A DNA stretch of 64,000 bases, taken from the NCBI RefSeq assembly GCF_042453785.1, contig NC_091665.1:31707001-31771000 (forward strand), in the 5' to 3' direction. Below the pieces are notes generated by a model. That model saw only the letters and a list, made by a program, of their open reading frames with translations. It was not told the origin of the DNA and did not search any database. Origin of the DNA: Malus domestica. Lineage: Eukaryota > Streptophyta > Magnoliopsida > Rosales > Rosaceae. Of the stretch, positions 12,223 to 22,955 are shown piece by piece. A program made the translations under genes and the position numbers. Positions within the stretch are counted from its first letter, which is position 1. Each line of letters begins with the position of its first letter.

Positions 12223-12819
12223 TTTTCTCTTTCGAAGTTGATCAGGAAATGATTAAAACTCTCTGTTCGGGCCTAAATTAGTGGCACGCTCACGCAGTCA
12301 ATCACTTGGCCTATTTCCGAGGCTGAGGCGATATCGTAGGAGTAAACACTTTTAGCTGCTGCTGCTGCTTCTTCTTCTGCTGCTATAAGCTTAAAAACAA
12401 TGGCACGGCCTAAGATTGTGAAGACTCCCAAGTCCTTTTATATACATGTATCTGTGCATGCTGGCTGTCTTTGACTTTGTACGAAATAGTCAAAAGAACA
12501 AACACAAATGATTTCAAATATTGTAAAGGACAAATTTCGCCTCCACTGTATATTTCTACGAAATCTCCTTTTCTCCATTTATTTGTGGGGTGCAGTGTAT
12601 ATATGACTATATTTGCTTTTATCAGTCAAACTAAAACGTGGGGATTTATATTTTCCCGAAATGGCTGTGTGAACTTTTCTTTTTCAAACTTTATTTTTAT
12701 GCAATATGAGCTTCAACTAGTCAAGATATATAGTGGAGCATGCTCCTCTCACATTTGCTCTTGAATATTCAACACCATTTACCCTTTTTTTTCTTTTTCT
12801 TTTTCTTTTTAAGAAAAAT
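12223..12819. other. Upstream region of the MYB gene
   Basis: This contains the 5' leader and promoter of the minus-strand MYB gene. A CTG/CTT triplet-rich stretch lies at about 12355-12385. TTTTATATACATG near 12436-12448 reads as TATATAAAA on the gene strand and is a plausible TATA box, about 215 bases before the ATG. Confidence 0.45.
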
Positions 12820-13640
12820 TAGTATTCGGTCCCTAGTTTCTAATGTTCATTGACTGAGACCTTATCAGTTTTTAAAATTTGATCAAAGTCCCAAGTATTA
12901 ATGTATTAATAAATTACATGTGAGTTACATAATTTTTTAAAATAAAAATTAATAATTGATTTAGGGTTTTAATACTCACACCCTTATTAAACTCCTAATT
13001 AATTTTCAAAATATAAAAAATAAAATTAGAATAAGCTTGTACCATTAATTTTTATATAAAAAATTTCAATTTTTTAATCTTATATGTACCCATTCATATA
13101 ATTCTTCAATTTTTTTCTAATCTTAAATGTACCCATTCTTAAATATACCAATTTGTTATATGTAAAATGTACCACTTTTTTAAATATAAAATGTACCATT
13201 TTTTATATAAAATTCATTCAATCTTTTCTCTAATCCATTTTTTTAAACTTATATGGGTACATTCTATTTCGTTGATTTAATAGAAGAAATTTAATAATGT
13301 TATTAAGCGTAATATCTTTTTCTTTTGTGTTTTTGAAAAATGTACCCATGTTTTGGTACAATAATTTTTTGGTTAGTTTTGATGAACGTACCCATGTACA
13401 CACACACACACACACACACAAACTATATATATTGGAGAGTATAATTTATCTTTAATATTTTTGACCCCATAAATTATGGTTTTATTTAAAATCTCATTAA
13501 TATAAATAAATACAAATTTTATTTTTAATTTAAAAATACAATAACCTACATAGTAATACACTATTACATTAATGTCAGGGACTTCGATCAAAACTGAAAA
13601 TCACAAGGATTTCACTCAAAGAATATTGGTAGTTAGAAAT
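12820..13640. mobile_element. Non-autonomous DNA transposon with long imperfect inverted ends
   Basis: The left end (12845-12910: GATCAAAGTCCC, then TATTAATG) is repeated in reverse at the right end (13560-13620: CATTAATG, then GGGACTTCGATC), giving inverted ends of roughly 60-70 bases. The interior is very AT-rich and repeats the motif ATGTACCCAT in several degenerate copies on both strands. No transposase is present. Exact borders and target duplications could not be fixed. Confidence 0.5.
13398..13420. repeat. (CA)n microsatellite
   Basis: About eleven CA units inside the AT-rich element. This is a likely length-polymorphic marker. Confidence 0.9.
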
Positions 13641-13860
13641 CGCATCCAAAGTCTTCGTTCTTTTTAACATTTGCATTGTAATTAATCATATAAAGCATCT
13701 CACTATTGAAGATTCTAAGATATTTATTCAAATTCTGCAATAAAAACACAAGTAGTCTGGCGAATCTAATCCATGATCCAAGATATTTATCGAGACAAAT
13801 TCCTATTCTCAAATTTCAACATATTTTTATGGAAATACACATGTCAACAGATGCTTTTAC

Positions 13861-14031
13861 AAGCATAAGTAAAATCACTCTTTGAATTTGTAATTTATCT
13901 TAAGGAAGTCATAGTTAAGATCAGCTTTGATATATACGATCTAAAGATCCGTCGTGAATCTTTTTACAAAAATTTGTGTGTTTTAGAAAAATCGTAGTAA
14001 ACATGTAAAATACCATTTTGAAGGGAAAAAA
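13861..14031. repeat. Left copy of ~170-bp direct repeat flanking a LINE
   Basis: Starts AAGCATAAGTAAAATCACTC and ends TACCATTTTGAAGGGAAAAA. The same sequence, with scattered differences, recurs at 16530-16698 directly after the LINE. Confidence 0.85.
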
Positions 14032-16529
14032 TTTGTGGAGTGGAAGTTTCTTGAGGCTGTGATGCACCGGCTGAGGTTTTCTGTTCGGTGGATTAGTATG
14101 GTCATGTTGTGTGTTACAACAGTATCTTACTCCTTTAAGTTGAATGGTGATCATGTGGGTTATGTGCATCCGGAAAGAGGAATACGGTAAGGTGATCCTA
14201 TGTCCCCCTATTTGTTTGTTATGTGTGCAGAGGGACTTTTGGCACTATTGACGAGGGTTGAGCTCGATGGAGATTTGAAGGGGATCAAGGTATGTCGTGT
14301 TGCACCTAGTATTCACCATTTGTTTTTCGCTGATGATAGCTTTCTATTCCCTCGAGGCACAATTAGTGAGTGCCAGAATATCAAGCAGGTGTTGAGTATG
14401 CATGAATTTGCGTTTGGACAGGCAGTAAATTTTGAGAAGAGTTGTGTTTCGTTCAGTTCCAATCTCACTGATTGGGATAAGCAGTTATTAGCAAATTTTC
14501 TTGGTATGTGAAGAGTGGATTTTCATGATAAATATTTGAGGCTCCTGGTGTTAATCCGAAAGTCGAAGAAAGAAACGTTTGCATATGTGAAGGATAGGGT
14601 GTGTAAAAAGCTGTAGAGTTGGCGATGGGGCTTTTGAGTAATGCGGGTTGTGAGCTACTGGTGAAGACAATAGCTTAGGCACTACCGATGTATTCCATGC
14701 AATGCTTTATGCTCCCTAAAACGTTTTGTGATGAATTGAATATGATGATAGCTAAGTTTTGGTGGAGTGGAGATCCGAGCAAGAGGAAAATACACTGGCT
14801 CAACTAGAGGACTTTGTGTAAACCTAAACATGAGGGGGGGCCTTGGTTTCGAGATCTTTATGCGTTTAACCAGGCTTTGCTGGCTAAACAAGCTTGGTGT
14901 TTCCTTCAAGATCCTGAGACTCTTGTGTATCGGGTTTCCCTACGACAGATTTTCTGGATGCTCGGATGACTTCTAATAGTTCATATGTTTGGAGAAGTAT
15001 TGAAGCTTCACTCCCGGTACTACAAAAAGGCATTCGCTGGCGTATGGGTAACAAGAGGAAGGTCAAAATATGGAAGGACAATTGGGTGCCGATGGACTTC
15101 TGTCTCCAGATTTTGACTCCAACACCGGTCTATTAGGATGAGGAGGCCACGGTAGAGAACTTATTTTGGCTGGAATCGAAGCAGTGGAACATTCAGTAGA
15201 TGAATAAGTTATTTTCCCAGGAGAAGGTGGATCTAATTTGTGGCATTCCTCTAAGTCGATAATGAGGATTGTAGGGTTTGCCATTATAAACGGAATGCGA
15301 AATTCACTTTCCGAAGTGCATATCATGTTGCATGGGGGATGAATGTAGCAAATGGCGAAGGGGCAATTGACTCATCATCTTCTTCTAGTATTGTTGGCAA
15401 GAAGTTTTGGAAGAAGCTGTGGAGTGCTTGTGTTTCGAGGAAGGTCAAGATTTGTGTGTGGCGTGCATGTGTTGACGCTCTGCCGACAAAATTGAATCAT
15501 TGTAAACGAAGAGTGATGATCGAGGAGGTGTGTGTAGTTTGCAGAGGTCCGGTGGAATCAATGGAACATGTTTTCAGGGATTGTCATATGGCTAATATGG
15601 TGTGGTTTCGAGGCCTAGGCATACAGGTGGATGGTGTGCAGGGCAAGTGTTTTATGAAGTGGTTAGTTAATTTACAGCTTAATGGGCCCGCTTCGGGGTT
15701 TGATTTAGGCTTAATGTTGAATTGGGCTATGTGGAAGCATAGAAATGAGATTCTTTGGACTGGCAAGGCACTACAGTCGCTTGAAATTGTGCTTCGGATA
15801 GAGGGTTGGATGCAAGAATTCTATAAGTGGCATAAGCCATCGGCAAAGAAGAAAAGCTGAGAGACTTAGAGATGGGGAAGACTTGCGGAAGGGTAGATTA
15901 AGTGCAACTTTGATGGAGCTTGGAATAAGAGAAGTAACCGGGGAGGCTTTGGGGTGGTGATTCGAAATCATTTGGGGGAGTGTCTTGCTGCTGGTCCCTT
16001 TGAGAGAGTTTCTTTTGTGGTGCATGGTGAGTTCTTTGCAGCTCGGAGAGCTGCAATATTGGTCCGCTTTATTGGTATGGTGGAGATGAAGGTTCAGTTT
16101 GAAGATGACTTGGCGTTGGTGTTTGCTGCCATGAGGGGGAGTGGGGACGACCACTTTACCCTTGGTCTTATAATTAATGATCTCCGGTGTCTTCACATGG
16201 AGTGGGTGGAGTCAGTGGTTAGTCATATTCAATGGGAAGGGAACTCGGCAGCCCATCAACTTGCTCGGATGAGACTTAATAGTGCTCAGGAGGTAGTGTG
16301 GTTTGAGGAAACCCCAAATTTGATCCAAGATATACTTCTACAAGAGAGTGTGTAATTCTTTTCAACTGTTCATTTGAGGATGGCTCTCTTTTGTGCAGGA
16401 CGCTCTTTTCCTTCGACTGGGTTGAAATCCCCGGCAAGATTTTTATCGAGGTTCATTATGCACACTATCCTCAGTTTGTACGATTTCGGTCTTAATTAAT
16501 GAATATCGTACCTTTGATCAAACTGCAGT
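14032..16529 (+). mobile_element. 5'-truncated L1-type LINE
   Basis: The first bases already read as reverse transcriptase (WKFLEAVMHRL), so the endonuclease and N-terminal RT are missing. At 14200-14511 the frame carries SPYLFVMCAEGL and FFADDSFLF, the catalytic FADD form of the RT box. At 15339-15860 a zf-RVT domain has the Cys/His pattern CVVCRG then MEHVFRDC. At about 15895-16355 an RNase H domain of the RVT_3 type follows, with VIRNHLGECLAAGP and HIQWEGNSAAHQLA. A TAG at the GIR/GDP site near 14190 and further stops and frame changes show it is dead. No poly(A) tail lies at its own 3' end; the A-run comes after the right flanking repeat. Confidence 0.88.
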
Positions 16530-16698
16530 AAGCATAAGTAAAATCACTCTTTGATTTTGTATTTTTCTTAAGGAAGTCATAGTTAAGATCAGTTTTGATT
16601 TATATGATCTAAAGATCCGTCGAGAATCTTTCTTCAATTTTTTTGTGTTTTAGAAAAATCGTACTAAACATGTAAAATACCATTTTGAAGGGAAAAAA
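16530..16698. repeat. Right copy of ~170-bp direct repeat flanking a LINE
   Basis: Matches 13861-14031 with roughly one difference in ten bases. It ends in a 16-base A-run at 16693-16708, where the left copy has only six A. A further short piece, GTTAAGATCAGTTTTGATT, recurs at 16739-16757. Confidence 0.85.
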
Positions 16699-16708
16699 AA
16701 AAAAAAAA

Positions 16709-17924
16709 CCTTGAACTCAGTTTTTTCAATTTTTTCGTGTTAAGATCAGTTTTGATTTTGTATTGCACCTTAGTTGTCTTTCCCGACATCGACGGTTAAT
16801 AGGTGATGAGTATCTTTCTATAATTTAATTCCGAAGTGATTTTCGTTAACATTAGCATGCAGCCCGGGAGATAACACTACTAATGCATTCACTTCCTAAG
16901 TAGGACAGAATATTTAAAGACCTTGGTGTAGTTTACTTTTGCTTCTGCCTCTTTTGTATAACAGTATAAGACAAAGGCACATTTATGAATAGGGAGAAAA
17001 ACAGGCAAGGCCAACCTTCTTCTGGCATTGTTTCAAGTTCAACACCAATGCTTTGGGGGTCAAGAAAGAGGGCTAGTTTTCTTGAACTTGTACAGGTAAA
17101 AATAAACACTATTCTTTTAAAGTTGCGTAATTTGAACGGGGTCCATTTTTAAACCCCTTAGATAAAAGTTCTTTGAGAAAATAAATTGTTATGTTTAGAG
17201 CATGATAATATTTTTTAATTAATTCTTTAACGTGAAGCTTATTGTGCATATTATATCATTACATGAATTAGTAACACAACATATATATCACAAACAAAAA
17301 ATGATAGGCATCCATCATGACGATATAAATGTAACCTCTTAAAATATGTACGAGTCTTGACTGTAAAACAGGCTCAATACGTATACGGTATACACATTAG
17401 ATTATTAGAAGCATGCACCCAATTCAACCTAGACAAAAGCCACATACGTGTGGTTTTAGACTGAGTAAAAACCAAATTTTGTTCAGATTCAAGTTCTCAG
17501 TTTATGAGAATATTAAGAAAATCACATCATATCCAATTAAACATACAAAACTCTCAAACCAATTACAAGGGAAACTATAAATTAACTAGTAGGTCATGGA
17601 AATGGCACGGAGTTCACCACTTGCTTCATCAATTATATATCACCCTATTTTTCTATGTTGATCATTATCTGTGTGTAAAGTGTTCAAACACATGGCATTA
17701 AAATATTTTTGCTGACTTTGAACAGGGGACCTGGACATAATTACCTTATTTAAAAAAAAAAGGAAATACCCGAAATTTCAATGATGATATCACTAAATTG
17801 AACTGAAGATAAGTAGGAGAATTAGTGGCAAATCCAGTCATCATGTGGATTAATTAAGAAGTGATGACTAAGTCTAATGAAACACAATTAAAAAAAATAA
17901 TACTAGAGAGATTAAATTTTTTAA
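16709..17924. other. Intergenic DNA, one exon-like frame
   Basis: Mostly AT-rich unique sequence. An open frame of 37 codons at 16985-17095 ends exactly at a CAG|GTAAAA donor-like site. No matching downstream exon or known family was recognised, so no gene is called. Confidence 0.35.
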
Positions 17925-18072
17925 GGATAATGCTAGGGAGACTAAATTTATAAAGAAAGTTTTGGAAACTAAAAGACATGGAAGTTGATGATTGATTTAT
18001 TATTTAAACGTTAGTGACACATTATTTAGTTTGCAAATTTAATCTCCAAATTTAATCTCTCTAGCATTACCC
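17925..18072. mobile_element. Short MITE, TIR GGATAATGCTAGGGAGACTA
   Basis: The left end GGATAATGCTAGGGAGAC mirrors the right end TCTCTAGCATTACCC over about 25 bases, in a unit of 148 bp. The interior carries TGACACATTATTTAG. A second, more degraded copy or half-copy follows at about 18085-18215 with related sequence (ATGTGTCACC, CATTATTTAGTTT). No transposase is present. The superfamily is unassigned. Confidence 0.65.
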
Positions 18073-19422
18073 ATTTTTTAAATCAAATGATGTGTCACCA
18101 ATTAGAAACAAGCACATTAACCGACACTTAATTAATAATCTAATCATCTACAACCACATTATTTAGTTTATAAATTTAATTTAAAAAAAAATAATTTCTG
18201 TAACATTACTCTTAAAAAAAATTGTGCCATAGAACAAACTGCACGCCTATCACTTTCTCGATTACACACTAATGATGTCACTAGTGCAGTAAAGTTACAC
18301 TAACGATTTCTTTTTTTTCCTACACGAGACTGACTAAAACTTTAAAAATCTGTTAATGCATATTTAATTCGAAATATGAAGAAATTAGTTGCCAGATTTG
18401 TTTCTCCGTATCGTATTACTGACCATAGAGTGTGTAGGACTATTCCTCTTAAGTTTTGAGGGTGAACATTTTGCGTTCTAACATTAGCTAATCTTCCATT
18501 TTATTCTTAAAAAAAAATCTTCACAATTGACACCTTTTAGGTCCCACATGGTTCACTGCTCAAATTTAATCACGTATTGTTAAGTGTGGAATTTAATCAC
18601 CAAAGATCTTGATAATATCAAAAGTAAATCTCCCATATATATAAGCTATATATTTTTTTTGTTATGTTTTTTCAATGTAAAACTCTATTTTCCATTGCCA
18701 ACGTAAGTACTGGACACTGAAATTAAACTTCTATATCTGAAAGTCATGCCAATATTAGCTACCATCCATATATGCCCAGAAGCAAATCAAAGTCCATGCT
18801 TTGATATGCTTATAATTTCCTTTTCTAGCAAACAATATTATCTACACTAAGAGGGAGGGGGTGAATTTAACCTCATAATGGATTAGCAATAATGATGTTC
18901 AAATTCGTCTTTGATAAAACTTGAACCTAAAATCTCACTTACAAGTAAAGAGGAATACCACATCATAGTACTAAGTGGCATAAAATTTGGATTAGCAAAA
19001 GATAATTAAATATTTAATAATTGTTTTTTGATCGCTGAATATTTAATAATTTTATTTAGTTATTTTTTTATGATAAGGTAGGTCGCTCGGAAAATGATTG
19101 AATTACAATAAACTATGCACACGTATATGATCGGTCCTACACTACACAAAACTTAACTTCAACTTGACTTCCCAAGGAAAATAAATAGCAAGGCAGCCAT
19201 TTCAATTTCAATCTTTCATCTTCGTCACATTATTATATATGTGTTGAACTTTGGCCGCTGCTTCATGGTTAATTGTATTGAGACATAAGATTATGTATGA
19301 GTTACGGAAGACTGAAGATAACATATTATAAAAGAAGTAAAATCTTCAATCTTGACTCTAATGTTCTTCATACATATAATACATATCTAGCTTTTGAATT
19401 AGGGAGGATGCCCTACAATAAT
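18073..19422. other. Intergenic DNA with degraded repeats
   Basis: AT-rich. It contains the degraded MITE relative noted above and, near 18890-18990, a short repeat-like segment. No gene signal was found. Confidence 0.35.
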
Positions 19423-19636
19423 GGAAAATGATTCTCTCTGGATTCTCTTTATGGTGATTCGGGAGATCAATCAATCATGTCTGTTCATCATATATCTTGC
19501 GGTAAAAAATCATTTAAAATTTAAAATTAAATATAAATAGTACCTAACGAAAACTAACCGTACGATGTATAATAAACAGATATAATTGATTGATCTGCGG
19601 ATCCCCACAAGAAGGATCCGGAGAGAATCATTTTCC
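19423..19636. mobile_element. Mutator-like MITE with 9-bp target duplication
   Basis: A 214-bp unit beginning GGAAAATGATTCTCTC and ending GAGAGAATCATTTTCC, with inverted ends extending for roughly 70 bases at lower identity. The same nine bases, tacaataat, lie on both sides (19414-19422 and 19637-19645). Nine-base duplications are the hallmark of the Mutator superfamily. It has no coding capacity and relies on a transposase elsewhere. Confidence 0.8.
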
Positions 19637-20639
19637 TACAATAATATCCTAAAGTAGTTCAACGTACTGGCTCGAAAAACTAAAGTTAGTCAATCACTTC
19701 ACCGATCCACAATTGGATATGGTAATTCTATATAACTCAACAAGTAGCTGATCATACTTCAATATATATATATATATATATATATTTATTTATTTATTTA
19801 TTTATTTTATTTGAAATCCCAAATGCTAATCAATTAGTAATTAATTTATTACCACAAGCTTACTACACGTTTGAGGTCACAATATTTTTCTCGGAACATT
19901 TCATTTACGAGTAGAAGAGCAATTTTCATTTTCAAAATAGTGTTTGACTGGTAAGACCGTTAGTTCAAATTCAATTCAATGAGATCTTTTAAGACTTTTA
20001 TTCACATTTTTTCCATCAAGAACGTTTTATAAAATTCTTGGACTTCCAAATTTGGAGTATCCAAAAGATTTAAACCATTTATTTTTGAAAATCTCGTTCA
20101 AATATCATCCTTTACAACTATTCATCCAAATCAGAGAAATTTTCAATATCTAATTGTGAAAGAAAAAATTGACAAATACAGTGTTGCTGAAACATAATAA
20201 AATGTGAAGAGATTTTTAATTTATAACAATTTATAAATGTTCATGTATTCATAGTCCAACCATGCAAGGAAGATGGAGCTAGATATGCTCGATCCTTGAT
20301 TAAAATATATAGAAAACAAATTCTACCCGTCAAACATTTAGACAGGATCTACTAGTGTGGATATATTGCAATATATTCCTTTGTGGTGGATCCATATAGG
20401 GACCCGGGACCCTCCGGAAGCCCCTAGAAACACTTGTGATCGACCTTTGGGCCCTCCAACAATTTGGGCAGGTGCATTGGAGATGCTTGTTGCCTCCATG
20501 GATGTGCATGCAACCGTGCTTATAACAAAGAAGAAGAGGTTTCTAATTTTTGTTTTAAAATACCATTTGCCGTTCCACCACCTCTAGCTACCTAATTTTA
20601 TTTCTTCTCTTGACCCTAGTCAAGCAGACTCACCAGCTT
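19637..20639. other. Intergenic DNA
   Basis: Holds the microsatellite at 19761-19808 and otherwise AT-rich sequence. GTGGTGGATCCA at about 20384 and TGGATCCACCACT at about 20841 are mirror images and may mark the ends of a degraded hAT-like repeat that contains the SINE-like unit at 20640-20720. Confidence 0.35.
19761..19808. repeat. (AT)n-(TTTA)n compound microsatellite
   Basis: An AT run of about 12 units runs directly into six or so TTTA units. Confidence 0.9.
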
Positions 20640-20720
20640 GGAGCCTCGAACCCGGGACCTCCCTGTTTTTTGTATTTTGAGAGCCGAAATCTGTGCCCTT
20701 ACTACTGGGCCACTTGATGT
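20640..20720 (-). mobile_element. tRNA-like SINE head
   Basis: On the minus strand, AGTGGCCCAGTAGTAAGGGC (about 20712-20693) resembles an A box, and GGTCCCGGGTTCGAGGC (20659-20643) is a strong B box. Spacing is about 35 bases. No acceptor-stem pairing is evident, so a SINE or tRNA pseudogene is more likely than a tRNA gene. Confidence 0.5.
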
Positions 20721-21965
20721 GGTTGATTAATTTTGATTATTCAATGAACGAAATTCAATAAAAAATAGCGATATGGACCCACACTAGTCTAATATTTTTT
20801 TTTAAAAACTTTTATCTTGGGACCCCTGATCTTGAAATCCTGGATCCACCACTCTGTGAGAGATTCCCAGAATTTCAAACCTACTCTCTTTGACAGAAAC
20901 TTGGATTGGATGTGAAATTCAAATTTATATTTATTTAATATAATTCAAGGAACTTGTATATGTGATATGACGATGACTGCAACTTCAAACAAGTACAGAG
21001 ATGACAAATCGTGGCACATGCACGTGTAATTAACATTAGGGTTAAATTTCTAATGCTCTGTTTAACTTGGACATTAGGACATTCAAATCACTTACGCCTG
21101 CATTTGAAACAATCAATGTTGGTGTTGCCAAATAAAGTAGTAGACAAATGTACACCAAATACGATATCGATCGATAAAAAAAGTAAGAAACTTAGATTGA
21201 GATGATAAATGATGCATTATTTTGACAAAGTTGCACTCCAACTTTTCTTATGATAAAGTGAATATTGAACCTCAACTTTTGACCCGTGTCAAGTAGCTAG
21301 CTTAATTATATATCTCCAAGTTACAAAAATATAAGAGAAGAGTGTGTGATCACACTTCTTTAGAATGTCAATAAACAGTGTTCATCATTTATCATATCAG
21401 ATCACTACTGTTAACTTAAAAACTAATTAAGAATATAAAAGTATGCATGGGACCTGCAGATGCAAGGAAGGAGTGCATGTATTATATCAGCCGGCATGCA
21501 TGATTGTATTTGTATCCACTGTCCACCGACTGAAGAATTTGAAGATGTTCAACTTCCTTGTAGGCTGGCTGGCCCTCACATATATCCAATGGAGTTACAG
21601 ATGCCGTGTGTATGTGTGTCCGACCAGAAATCGGCAGCCATTACAAAACTGGAAAGTCTGCCCGAATTCAATTAATATATATATACGTCGGCGTTGTCTA
21701 GCTGTGAGAGATGTCTGTAAAAGCCAAAAACGCCAAAGAAAAAGGAAGATATGCTTTTTAATTTAATTTTTGAATAAAGTGAGAAGAAAATTTCAATGGC
21801 GTGTTATCCTCGTCACCGCCTTTTCTTTTCTACTCTTGGACTGAATAAATCGGCTACAATATTATATAGAATTTGTCAATTTGAGCACCAAAAATCACCA
21901 TTACAAAAAGTGCAAATTAACCAAACCTTCAAGGCATCGAGGAGTGTATTGAGATAATAAGAGTG

Positions 21966-22014
<49 letters not shown>

Positions 22015-22288
22015 GGGAGAAGGCAAAAATGATGAAACATTCATAATCCTAAAATTACTCTCATTAAATTTTCAAATAAAATAAGAAATTCACAACAAAA
22101 AAAACCCACTTCTGTAAATAACTTTATTTTTAATTTTTAAATGTATTATTATTTGTTTTTCTGTTTTGTATTATTTTTTAAATGTATGTTGGATAACTAT
22201 TTTGTTTTTTTTTCCTTTCACTTTTTGTATTTGAGATATGAGAAAAATGTATAGGAGATGATGGATGTTGAAGGGCAATGAGAGGAGA
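20721..22288. other. Intergenic DNA without recognised genes
   Basis: A frame of 107 codons at 21443-21766 has no family resemblance and overlaps another frame of similar quality. A long AT microsatellite lies at 21967-22011. Confidence 0.35.
21967..22011. repeat. (AT)n microsatellite
   Basis: About 22 uninterrupted AT units. Confidence 0.95.
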
Positions 22289-22520
22289 GAATGAAGAGAG
22301 GGGATCCTCGTTGGATTCATTCTCTTTCTGAGAATCCTGGAGATCATCCAATCACATCCGTTCATCGTACATCGTGCGACCAGTTTTTGTTAGGTACTGT
22401 TTATATTCAATTTCAAATACAAAAATTTACAATGATTTCTGATTGAACAATATACGATAAACAAATGTGATTGAAAGATTCCCAAATTCTCACAAAGAGG
22501 AGAATGAAAACAAAATCTTA
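22289..22520. mobile_element. Second, degraded MITE of the 19,423 family
   Basis: The left part (TTCATTCTCTTTCTGAGAAT, then CAATCACATCCGTTCATCGT) is mirrored on the right (ATACGATAAACAAATGTGATTG, broken by substitutions). The shared GATCAATCAAT/CATCCAATCAC core and CGTTCATC motif tie it to the Mutator-like MITE at 19,423. The ends have decayed, so borders are approximate. Confidence 0.55.
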
Positions 22521-22955
22521 AAAGTGAAAACAACTTGAAATAAATTTTGGTTTTTTAATTTTAGTTTTCATTATGTATTCCATTTTTTTTTTGTACATTT
22601 TTACATCTATCATTCATACCATCATTCTTCCGCTCCACTCTTTTTCATCCATCTTTCCCTTATATAATTTTCTTCACATCTCAAGCACATAAGATAAAAA
22701 CTAAAATCAAAATGATTATCAATCGAGACATAAAATATGTAGTGACCATTAAACTGTTTTTTCTGAGGAATGTGTTTAAACATAAGAAAAGTGGCCTGAA
22801 TAAAAGTTTAGGGAGCAAATTGACTGTAAGGTACAGAGGTAAATAGGCAAAAACCTAATACGATGATCCTCAATACAACTGAAGTTCGCTACTTCTATAA
22901 ACATTTCGTGTCACAAAGTACCTGCTTTTTCCGATCCTATCCGTACCAAAGAATT
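22521..22955. other. 3' flank of the RUS gene
   Basis: AT-rich, probably partly 3' UTR of the minus-strand gene that ends at 22956. No other feature was seen. Confidence 0.4.

Noticed and set aside
21443-21766. 107-codon frame as a secreted or membrane protein gene
   Set aside because: No recognisable family, no intron or promoter signals, overlapped by another equally plausible frame.
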